Part shown: positions 1-5,363 of the stretch, in pieces
How positions within the stretch are numbered: position 1 is the first letter of the stretch
How the letters are laid out: each line of letters starts with the position of its first letter
Origin: Rhodoblastus sp.
Lineage (GTDB): Bacteria; Pseudomonadota; Alphaproteobacteria; Rhizobiales; Beijerinckiaceae
Direction: 5' to 3'
DNA length: 8,286 bases
Assembly (NCBI GenBank): GCA_013693735.1
Contig: CP059255.1
Location: 1,904,307-1,912,592 of the forward strand
Translations under genes and position numbers: made by a program
Notes under the pieces: model-generated
Databases searched by the model: none
The model's input: only the letters and a program-made list of their open reading frames with translations
Told to the model about the DNA's origin: nothing

Positions 1-522
1 GATCTGGGTGAGCAGCCAGGCGCCGACGGGCGTCTCGTCGAAATCGGCGCCCTCGGCGGCGGGGACGGCGGTGGCGTTGATGATGCGGCGCTCGTAGCAA
101 AACGGCGCGGCGTCAGCGAAATGCAAGGTCTCGACGGCGCGGATCTTCTTGATCGCCGCGTCGCCGCGCAGGCGCCGCCGGTCGTCGGCGGAGGCCTTGC
201 GCAACTGCGTCGTCAGCGTTTTGAAGCTGTAGGCGTGACCCGCGGAGGCGACCTCGTCGGAGACGTTGGCGACTTTCATCGTCGCCGATTGCAGGCGCGG
301 CATCGCGACGACGGTGCCGAGCTTGCGGCGGCGCTCCAGATAACCCTCGCGCGTGAGCTGGGTCAGCACCTTGTTCATGGTCATGCGCGAGACGCCGTGG
401 TCGGCCGCCATGTCCGTCTCGAACGGTACACGGTAGCCCGGCGCCCATTCGCCGGAGACGATCTTGTCGCGGATTTCGGTGATAAGGCGCTCGTGGAGCG
501 TCTGAGCGGGCCGCTCGTTCAT
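1..522 (-). CDS. hutC: HutC-type GntR-family transcriptional repressor (C-terminus cut by window edge)
   Basis: Only the first 174 codons are present; the frame is open to the left edge. Residues about 8-74 form a GntR winged helix-turn-helix, including the family-typical SGEWAPGYRVPFETDMA and GVSRMTMNKVL, followed by the wing YLERRRKLGTVVA. From about residue 95 a UTRA ligand-binding domain begins, with INATAVPA and TPVGAWLLTQ, both closely resembling HutC (histidine utilisation repressor, whose known ligand is urocanate). HutC normally represses hut genes for histidine breakdown. No hut enzyme gene is visible here; any would lie to the left. The start is the ATG at 522 because the GntR domain begins eight residues in; no strong ribosome binding site is seen. 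The HutC assignment within the GntR/UTRA group is from motif recall, so another UTRA regulator is possible. The reading frame is intact, unlike several neighbours. Confidence 0.82.
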   Translation of the reverse strand, partial: MNERPAQTLHERLITEIRDKIVSGEWAPGYRVPFETDMAADHGVSRMTMNKVLTQLTREGYLERRRKLGTVVAMPRLQSATMKVANVSDEVASAGHAYSFKTLTTQLRKASADDRRRLRGDAAIKKIRAVETLHFADAAPFCYERRIINATAVPAAEGADFDETPVGAWLLTQI

Positions 523-673
523 TGCTATGTCGGTCTCGGTCGCGTCGTCTGGACGGGGAGGCGACACAAACCATGAAAGGCGGGCGCGGGCAAATGCGAC
601 GTCGCGCGATGCGCGCGTCCGCACCCCGCGGCGCGGGCTTGGCCGGCGCAGGCGCTGTCGACGCGAGACTGCG

Positions 674-888
674 TTACGCCGCCGCTCGATAGGAAAGCTG
701 GACGCCGCGGCCGCAGGCGGGACAGGCGCCGATGTCGCGCTGGCGCGGGCGCAGACCGTCGCGATCCTCCAGATCGGCGGACCAGATCACCTCGCCGAGG
801 CGAATGTCGCGCACGGCGCGATAGGCGGGTGACCTTCGTCGCAATGCAGCCAGTCGCCGGCGGCGCATAGTATTTCGCGAGTGTTCAT
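674..888 (-). CDS. Small zinc-ribbon-like protein, about 71 aa, frameshifted as sequenced
   Basis: I do not recognise a named family. The ATG at 888 opens MNTREILCAAGDWLHCDEGH, then the frame is lost in a CCCGCC run at about 825-830. One base further on, the next frame continues YRAVRDIRLGEVIWSADLE and ends CPACGRGVQLSYRAAA before the TAA at 674. Joined, the two parts give a compact protein with a Cys/Cys/His cluster (C8, C16, H20 region) and a C-terminal CPACG knuckle. That arrangement suggests a zinc ribbon with a two-part metal site. Restoring one missing base joins the halves cleanly, which points to a sequencing error or a very recent lesion. It lies between the VOC gene (148 bp upstream) and hutC (151 bp downstream) on the same strand, so it may be a single transcript unit. 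Function unknown. Confidence 0.55.
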
Positions 889-947
889 GAGCGCGTTCCG
901 TCAAAGGACGTCATCCGCCTTGAAGCGTCGCGCCGGAATGCAAAGCG

Positions 948-987
948 AGGCTTAACGCCGCCGCCCGCGCCGCGCTCAGGCTTAACC
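948..987. repeat. Two direct copies of AGGCTTAAC, 30 bp apart
   Basis: AGGCTTAACG starts at 948 and AGGCTTAACC at 978, in the gap between the VOC gene and the zinc-ribbon gene. The exact 30-bp spacing is about three helical turns. TTAAC(C) resembles a CtrA half-site, but the two halves are not at the 7-bp spacing of the full consensus, so a regulatory role is only possible. Confidence 0.3.
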
Positions 988-1000
988 GAAGCTTGTGCGG

Positions 1001-1024
1001 GCGGCGCTTTCGTAACGGCGCCGC
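1001..1024 (-). terminator. Terminator-like hairpin downstream of the VOC gene
   Basis: A perfect 7-bp inverted repeat (GCGGCGC at 1001-1007, GCGCCGC at 1018-1024) with a 10-nt loop starts 12 bp beyond the VOC stop codon. No T-run follows on the minus strand, so it may act as an mRNA-stabilising or Rho-assisted stem rather than a classic intrinsic terminator. Confidence 0.4.
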
Positions 1025-1036
1025 GTCGCGATTTCT

Positions 1037-1413
1037 TCACATCGCGGGGTTGAAGACACGCAGACGATGGCCGTCCGGGTCGAGCGCGACGAAGGTGAAG
1101 CCGAAATCCAGGCGCGTGGGCGCCTGCGCAATCGCGACGCCGCGCGCCGCCCAGGCGTCATGCAGGGCGCGCACCTGATCGGCTTCGACGACGGCGCATA
1201 ATTCGCCGCCGCCGGGCGCAAGCGTGGCGCGCGGCTCGACCTGCGCGACGTTCCAAAGCGCGAGCCTGAAGCCGGAGCCCATCTGGAACATGGCGAAATT
1301 GTCCGAACCTTCGAGCGGGGGCCCGAACAGGGGCTCGTAAAAGGCGCGGCTGCGGGCGACGTCGCCGACATAGAGCAGGACGAGAGAGGGGGAGAGGGAA
1401 GGGGAAGGGTCAT
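1037..1413 (-). CDS. VOC (glyoxalase/bleomycin-resistance fold) family protein, frameshifted near its start
   Basis: About 125 residues. The body reads VLLYVGDVARSRAFYEPLFG, then SDNFAMFQMGSGFRLALWN, and closes FVALDPDGHRLRVFNPAM before the TGA at 1037. This is the paired beta-alpha-beta-beta-beta layout of the VOC superfamily, with the typical DPDGHRLRVF last strand. VOC proteins are metal-dependent lyases, dioxygenases or binding proteins; the substrate cannot be read from sequence. The ATG at 1413 is preceded by a perfect AAAGGAG ribosome site, but the frame it opens (MTLPLPSPPLS) is not the VOC frame. One added base in the pyrimidine tract (1382-1409) joins them, and no other start exists upstream in the VOC frame. 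It lies 45 bp downstream of the WYL regulator on the same strand, so the two are probably co-transcribed. Confidence 0.75.
1382..1409. repeat. 28-nt uninterrupted homopurine tract at the VOC N-terminus
   Basis: Positions 1382-1409 contain only A and G on the + strand, with runs of five G at 1388-1392 and four G at 1401-1404. The tract encodes the first ten or so codons of the VOC gene on the minus strand and is where the reading frame breaks. Such tracts are prone to strand slippage and to sequencing indels. Confidence 0.7.
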
Positions 1414-1419
1414 GGACGG

Positions 1420-1426
1420 CTCCTTT
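1420..1426 (-). promoter_or_regulatory. Strong Shine-Dalgarno site for the VOC gene
   Basis: The minus strand reads AAAGGAG, 6 nt before the ATG at 1413. It fixes that ATG as the real translation start even though the frame it opens is broken shortly afterwards. Confidence 0.75.
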
Positions 1427-1458
1427 GGTCGGGAGCCAAGCGATAGGGTCACCGCGCG

Positions 1459-2154
1459 TCAGATTCCGTCAGCAGCGTCGAGGCCGGCGCTTTTGCGCCA
1501 GTCGCGCAACAGGGCGGCCGCGCGCATCGGAATGCGGGCGTCGAGCATGCGCGCGTCGCGGATGCGGTCGAGGCGGAAATGGCGGAAGTCGGCGCGCAAC
1601 TCGCACCAGGCCGCCAGCACCAGCGCCGCGTCGAAAAAGCCGATCGCCGTTGGCCAGACGACGCGCAGGCTGACCGAGCCGCCGGCGTCGACATAGTCGA
1701 GTTCGAGCTTGCGACGGGCGGAGAGGGCGGCGCGTAGAACCGGAAGGCGCGCGGCGGCGTCGTCAAAGCGCGGGGCGACGGGGATCAGGGTCGCGCTCGC
1801 GAGGGCGTCGTCGCGTTCGGGCGGCAGCACGGCGGCGATCTTCGCGAGCGCGTCGCGGGCGGCCGCGCCGAGCGCGGCGTCGCCCTGCTTGGCGACCCAA
1901 CGCAACCCGAGCGACAGAGCCGCGATCTCGTCCTGCGTGAACATCAGCGGCGGCAAGGTGAAGCCGGGGCGCAGCACATATCCGACGCCGGCCTCGCCTT
2001 CGACCGCCGCGCCTTGCGCGCGCAAGGTTTCGACGTCGCGGTAGAGCGTGCGCAGGCTGACGCCAAGCTCCTCGGCCAGCTCGCGCCCGGGCGCGGGCGC
2101 GCGTCGGCGGCGCAGGGCCTGCACCAGATCGAGCAAACGGGCGGCGCGGCTCAC
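1459..2154 (-). CDS. YafY/WYL-domain helix-turn-helix transcriptional regulator
   Basis: 231 residues, full length for this family. Residues about 3-58 are a helix-turn-helix of the HTH_11 type (RELAEELGVSLRTLYRDVET), ending in the wing GEAGVGYVLRPGF. Residues about 70-110 are the linker usual in these proteins (LPPLMFTQDEIAALSLGLRW). The WYL sensor domain covers about 130-205, where the signature W-Y-L is replaced by LVL within AALVLAAWCELR, followed by the conserved FRHFRLDRI. WYL domains sense nucleic acids or small ligands and often control a neighbouring gene or operon. The start is the GTG at 2154, because the helix-turn-helix begins immediately after it; no clear ribosome site precedes it. 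The VOC gene follows 45 bp downstream, so the regulator may act on its own two-gene unit. Tandem direct repeats lie 46-98 bp upstream. Confidence 0.9.
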   Translation of the reverse strand: MSRAARLLDLVQALRRRRAPAPGRELAEELGVSLRTLYRDVETLRAQGAAVEGEAGVGYVLRPGFTLPPLMFTQDEIAALSLGLRWVAKQGDAALGAAARDALAKIAAVLPPERDDALASATLIPVAPRFDDAAARLPVLRAALSARRKLELDYVDAGGSVSLRVVWPTAIGFFDAALVLAAWCELRADFRHFRLDRIRDARMLDARIPMRAAALLRDWRKSAGLDAADGI

Positions 2155-2521
2155 CGGGCGCGGGCTCGACGGATCGCCGGGGCGGTCGCGGCGGGGTCGA
2201 TCATCTCTGGCTCATCTCTGGCTCATCTCTGATTCATCTCGGCTCATCCCGGCGCGCTCCGTCCGCGCCCTCGCGCCCGGCTGGCGCGCAGCGATCGCGG
2301 CGATCGGGCGCCGCGTCGCGGCGCAGCCAGTCTAGTCGCGTCGATCCGCCGGCGCAGCGCTTCGTTCGCGTCGAACCTTCGCGAGGCCTGCTCGGAGCCG
2401 TCGCGTCGAAGCCGCAACGAGCTGTGGACGTCGCGCGCTTGCACCATCGTCGCGCTTGCGCGGCGCCGCTCGCCGCGATGCTGGAGCGCCCCCGCTTTCG
2501 ATCCGACAGCGGTTGAGTGTC
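2155..2521. other. Divergent intergenic region between the WYL regulator and the outer-membrane protein gene
   Basis: 367 bp with no gene I can support. It holds the 10-11 bp tandem repeats near the WYL gene (2200-2252). It also holds three scattered copies of TCGCGTCGA (2336, 2366, 2401), which may be no more than composition. The long frames crossing it have no recognisable protein. The two divergent promoters should lie here, but I cannot pick -35/-10 boxes with confidence. Confidence 0.5.
2200..2252. repeat. Five tandem direct repeats of 10-11 bp (NTCATCTCTGG)
   Basis: Units lie at 2200-2210, 2211-2221, 2222-2232, 2233-2242 and 2243-2252. The first three match CTCATCTCTGG with one or two changes; the last two lack the T before GG and are 10 bp long. 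The period is one helical turn, so all copies would face the same side of the DNA. The block ends 46 bp upstream of the WYL regulator start, consistent with an array of operator sites for that regulator, though simple tandem duplication without function is equally possible. Confidence 0.75.
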
Positions 2522-3328
2522 ATGACATGCGTTCTGCGGCTTAGCGCGCTCGGTCTGGGGCTCGCCGTTTCGGCGGCCGGTCCGGCCGCCGCCGGGGCGT
2601 TCAATCCCGCGGCGGGCGAAGGCGTGGCGATCCTGACCGCAGGATTTTCCGACGGGCGCGATTTCGTCGACGGGGCCGGGCGAAAGCTGCGCGCGCCTGG
2701 CTATCGCAAATTCGAAACGCAGGCGCATCTCGAATATGGCGTGACGGACTGGCTGGCCGCGCTCGCGCGGCCGCGCGTCGCGGCCATTCACGAAGACGGG
2801 CGCAAAGGGTTTCGCGGCGTCGGGGTCGGCGCGGGCGAGTTCGGCGTGCAAGCGCGCTTGTGGCGCGCGGGCGGCTGGGTGATCTCGGCGCAGGCGCTCG
2901 GACGCACGCCGGCCGCGCCGGGAGGGAGATTCGCAGGCTGGGAGGATCGCGGCGGCGTCGAAGCGCGGCTCGCGCTCGGCCGCAGTTTCTCGGCGTTCGG
3001 TTCGCCGGCCTATCTCGACGCGCAAATCGGCGTGCGCACGCGCGGCGGGCGGGCGGACGAGCTGGTGGCGGAGCAGACTTTCGGGCTGCGGGCGACCGGG
3101 ACGCTGCTGGCGCTGGCGCAGATCTTCACGACGCGCTCGCTGGAAAGCGTGCGCCGCCGGACGGCGCGGGGCGCGCCTGAAGGCGCCGTTCGGGTCAAGG
3201 CGCAGCTTGGCCTGGTGTATGACGTCACGCCGTTCTGGTCGCTTGGCGCGGCGGCGTTCCGGACCGTTCTCGTGCGTGACGGCGCGCGCGAAAGCGGCGC
3301 GACGCTGTCGGTGTGGCGGCGATTCTAA
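2522..3328 (+). CDS. Secreted probable outer-membrane beta-barrel protein next to EPS genes
   Basis: 268 residues. Residues 1 to about 25 form a signal peptide (MTCVLRLSALGLGLAVSAAG, then PAAAGA with an Ala-x-Ala-type cleavage site). The mature part opens FNPAAGEGVAILTAGFSDGR and alternates short amphipathic strands with Gly/Asp/Arg turns, such as YRKFETQAHLEYGVTDWLAA, GEFGVQARLWRAGGWVISAQ and LGLVYDVTPFWSLGAAAFRT. It ends in SVWRRF, with the C-terminal aromatic residue typical of beta-barrels recognised by BamA. I know of no firm function. From memory, similar barrel-like proteins occur beside exopolysaccharide genes in Alphaproteobacteria, so a role in polymer passage or anchoring at the outer membrane is a reasonable guess. 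The ATG at 2522 is chosen because it begins the signal peptide directly; in-frame TTG codons at 2513 and 2456 are alternatives. It converges on the sugar phosphotransferase gene. Confidence 0.75.
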   Translation: MTCVLRLSALGLGLAVSAAGPAAAGAFNPAAGEGVAILTAGFSDGRDFVDGAGRKLRAPGYRKFETQAHLEYGVTDWLAALARPRVAAIHEDGRKGFRGVGVGAGEFGVQARLWRAGGWVISAQALGRTPAAPGGRFAGWEDRGGVEARLALGRSFSAFGSPAYLDAQIGVRTRGGRADELVAEQTFGLRATGTLLALAQIFTTRSLESVRRRTARGAPEGAVRVKAQLGLVYDVTPFWSLGAAAFRTVLVRDGARESGATLSVWRRF

Positions 3329-3352
3329 CGCGCCGGCGCGGGAACCGGCGCG
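3329..3352. terminator. Shared hairpin between convergent genes
   Basis: Perfect 8-bp inverted repeat (CGCGCCGG at 3329-3336, CCGGCGCG at 3345-3352) with an 8-nt loop. It starts immediately after the TAA of the outer-membrane protein gene and ends 5 bp before the stop of the convergent gene. It is placed to serve both directions; no T-run follows on either strand. Confidence 0.6.
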
Positions 3353-3357
3353 CCTCC

Positions 3358-4857
3358 TCAATGGGCGTTGCTGTAGGTCTTCGGCGAGAAGGCCGTCAGC
3401 AACAGGATCTTGAGATCGAAGCCGAAGCTCCAGTTGTCGATATAGAAGAGATCGTGCTCGACGCGGGCGCGCATCTTGTCGTCGGTGTCGGTCTCGCCGC
3501 GTAGGCCGCTGACCTGGGCCCAGCCGGTGATGCCAGGCTTGACGTTGTGACGGCGGGCGTAGAGCGCGATGCGGCGCTCATAGGCCTGATCGTGGGCGAG
3601 CGCATGGGGGCGCGGGCCGACCAGCGACATGTCGCCGCGCAGCACGTTGAAGAGCTGCGGCAGCTCGTCGATCGAGAGGCGGCGCAGCCAATGGCCGACG
3701 CGGGTGACGCGGGCGTCGCCCTTGGTCGCCTGACGCACGACCTTGCCGTCGTCCATCGTCGACATCGACCGGAATTTGAGAACGCGGAAGGGCTGCTGAT
3801 TGAAGCCATAGCGGCGCTGGGCGAAAAACACCGGGCCCTTGCTGTCGAGCTTCACCAGAGCGGCCACCACCGCGAAGACCGGCGCGAGCAGCACCAGCAA
3901 GGTCGCCGACAACGCGACGTCCATGACGCGCTTGGCGATGATCTGCGCCGGATTGAGCGGACGGTGGACGAGGAACAGGCTCTGCAAGGAGCCGATTTTG
4001 TCGATGCGGGCGCGCTCGAAGCGTTCGAGCACGCGCTCGGGGCCAAGATGAATCGCGGCGGGCACCCGCAGGAAGGCGTCGACGGTGGCGTCGATGGTCT
4101 CGGTGTCGGACCAGGGGGCGAGAATGAAGACATCGTCGGGGCGCAGCATGCGGGCCGAGGCGGCGGCGAGCGCGAGGTCGTCGGGCAGCGTGCCCATGCC
4201 GCCGCGAAGCACGGCGGCGGCGACGACGTCGAGGCCCATGCCTTTCAAATCGTGGCGGCGGTTGAAAGCGGCGATCTGCTCCTCGCGGCCGACCAGAAAG
4301 ACGCGCCGCGACGCCATCGCGCCCGCCGCCCCGCCCGAGCGCACGAGATGGACCAGCGCCGCGCGGGCCAAAGCCAGGCTGGCGAAGCCGAAGATATAAA
4401 CGAAGACGCTCGCGCCGCGCGAGAAGTCGGCCGACGTCTTGGTCAGGAAGGCCACCGCCAGAGCGCCCATCGCGGCGAGATTCCACTGCATCACGAGCCG
4501 ACGCAGATGGCCTTTGAGGGACAGATAGTTGTCGATCACATAATGACGCGACAGAAGATTCGGCGTCACCACGAACAGCGCCAGAATGGCGCCCAGTCCG
4601 AGATAGGCGTCGACCGCCACCGCGCCGCCATAGATGGCCTGATGGTAGACCAACCCCGCGCCGCCAGCCGACAAGATGATGGCGCCGGCGTCCGACAACA
4701 GCGACAGCAGGCTGAACGCGACGCGGACCGCGGCGGTGTTGCTGTTGGGCATCGCCGCGTCCCAGCCGCGGCGGCGAGGCGGCTCGAAGCCGGCCGGGAC
4801 GGTCGCGGGAGACGGAGCGGCGGCGGCGTGGCGCAAATGAGAAAACTGGGCTCGCAC
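3358..4857 (-). CDS. Undecaprenyl-phosphate sugar (glucose/galactose) phosphotransferase, EPS priming enzyme
   Basis: 499 residues, normal for the polyprenyl glycosylphosphotransferase family (WbaP/WcaJ/PssY/ExoY type). It transfers a sugar-1-phosphate from a UDP-sugar to undecaprenyl phosphate at the inner membrane, the first step of EPS repeat-unit assembly. Four hydrophobic segments lie at about 44-66, 80-98, 124-138 and 150-168. A cytoplasmic nucleotide-binding-like domain starts at about 184 (RRVFLVGREEQIAAF). The catalytic domain follows a hydrophobic re-entrant segment at about 314-336: FRVLKFRSM (357-365), the Asp-Glu pair in IDELPQLFNVLRGDMSLVGP (D397, E398), GPRP (414-417) and KPGITGWAQVSGLRG (440-454). 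The GTG at 4857 is chosen because AGAGGG lies 10 nt upstream; ATG 4752 (MPNSN) and an open extension to 5046 are alternatives. The sugar cannot be deduced. The frame is intact. It diverges from the GumC-like gene. Confidence 0.92.
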   Translation of the reverse strand: MRAQFSHLRHAAAAPSPATVPAGFEPPRRRGWDAAMPNSNTAAVRVAFSLLSLLSDAGAIILSAGGAGLVYHQAIYGGAVAVDAYLGLGAILALFVVTPNLLSRHYVIDNYLSLKGHLRRLVMQWNLAAMGALAVAFLTKTSADFSRGASVFVYIFGFASLALARAALVHLVRSGGAAGAMASRRVFLVGREEQIAAFNRRHDLKGMGLDVVAAAVLRGGMGTLPDDLALAAASARMLRPDDVFILAPWSDTETIDATVDAFLRVPAAIHLGPERVLERFERARIDKIGSLQSLFLVHRPLNPAQIIAKRVMDVALSATLLVLLAPVFAVVAALVKLDSKGPVFFAQRRYGFNQQPFRVLKFRSMSTMDDGKVVRQATKGDARVTRVGHWLRRLSIDELPQLFNVLRGDMSLVGPRPHALAHDQAYERRIALYARRHNVKPGITGWAQVSGLRGETDTDDKMRARVEHDLFYIDNWSFGFDLKILLLTAFSPKTYSNAH

Positions 4858-5081
4858 GGGCTTATTTCCCTCTTGGGACGCTTGCGGAGCGAAACGGCAC
4901 AGGTGCGTCGGCTTCCGATGGTCTCGACCGTCGACGCGGCAAAAGGCGTGCCTTCGACCTGTCCCATGCGCCGCGGTCCGAGGGTTCCGAAAACGGAACA
5001 AAGACGGCCGGACCGGGCGCAGGCGGCGAAGGCTCCGCGAAGCCACTGAAAAATAGGGGCGCGCGGCGGAGCCTCCATAAG

Positions 5082-5097
5082 TTAAGATTTGGTTAAC
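5082..5097 (+). promoter_or_regulatory. Putative CtrA-binding site (TTAA-N7-TTAAC)
   Basis: The sequence TTAAGATTTGGTTAAC matches the alphaproteobacterial CtrA full-site consensus exactly, including the 7-bp spacer and the trailing C. It lies 267 bp upstream of the GumC-like start and 225 bp upstream of the divergent priming-enzyme start. The consensus is established from Caulobacter and relatives; binding here is inferred from the match alone. Confidence 0.5.
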
Positions 5098-5166
5098 TGT
5101 AAAGGTGAACGGCGCTCACGGCGGGCGGGGAGTCCGCGTCGGGGCTGGAATCGGCGGTTTCACGAA

Positions 5167-5185
5167 ATGCGACATTTTGTCGCAT
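5167..5185. promoter_or_regulatory. Perfect 19-bp palindrome, likely dimeric regulator operator
   Basis: ATGCGACATTTTGTCGCAT has 8-bp perfect arms around a 3-bp centre. Its half-site TGCGACA does not match an operator I can name, and the spacing differs from CRP/FNR sites. It lies about 180 bp upstream of the GumC-like start, in the divergent region, which favours an operator over a terminator. Confidence 0.5.
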
Positions 5186-5300
5186 GCTTTCCTGCGGCGC
5201 CGGGCGCGGTTTCCCGATCGGCGGGCGGGAGCCGCCGCGGCGCGTCATGGTGAATGTTTCGTAAGGATTGATGCTTAATCGTGTCCTTCGATGTGGGTTT

Positions 5301-5313
5301 GTTCGGGACGAAC
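5301..5313. promoter_or_regulatory. Short perfect palindrome upstream of the GumC-like gene
   Basis: GTTCGGGACGAAC has 5-bp arms around GGA, 50 bp before the ATG at 5364. It could be an operator or a hairpin in the mRNA leader. Arms this short can arise by chance. Confidence 0.25.
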
Positions 5314-5363
5314 GCGTTTTGGCCAAGCGTGAACACAGGCGGGCGACTGCGCCGGAGCGGACC

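Larger units (their letters stand above)
4858..5363. other. 506-bp divergent control region of the EPS locus
   Basis: This gap separates the priming enzyme (-) from the GumC-like gene (+). It includes an AT-richer island around 5075-5105 with a CtrA-type box (5082-5097), two GANTC sites (5130-5134 and 5148-5152), a 19-bp perfect palindrome (5167-5185), a small GGCGG-GAG-CCGCC hairpin (5224-5236) and a 13-bp palindrome (5301-5313). The AGAGGG ribosome site of the priming enzyme lies at 4868-4873. Frames crossing the gap extend the flanking genes but show no conserved sequence, so I read it as regulatory. Confidence 0.65.

Noticed and set aside
2336..2410. Repeated TCGCGTCGA as an operator set
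   Set aside because: Three copies at uneven spacing of a word common in GC-rich code; too weak to call.
2234..3361. 375-codon open frame on the - strand
   Set aside because: It lies antisense to the outer-membrane protein gene, is Arg/Ala/Pro-rich and crosses a promoter region; the + strand protein has a signal peptide and barrel pattern.
3547..5049. Long 500-codon open frame on the + strand
   Set aside because: It is antisense to the intact phosphotransferase, has no recognisable motif, is rich in Arg/His/Asp/Gln as expected from reverse-complemented GC-rich code, and has no ribosome site.
5301..5313. LexA (SOS) box
   Set aside because: Alphaproteobacterial LexA sites are direct GTTC-N7-GTTC repeats; this is an inverted GTTC/GAAC with a shorter spacer.
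5268..5363. Upstream start (TTG 5268 or ATG 5271) for the co-polymerase
   Set aside because: It would add 31-32 basic residues before the domain; AAGGA is too close to it, while ATG 5364 has GGAG at good spacing.
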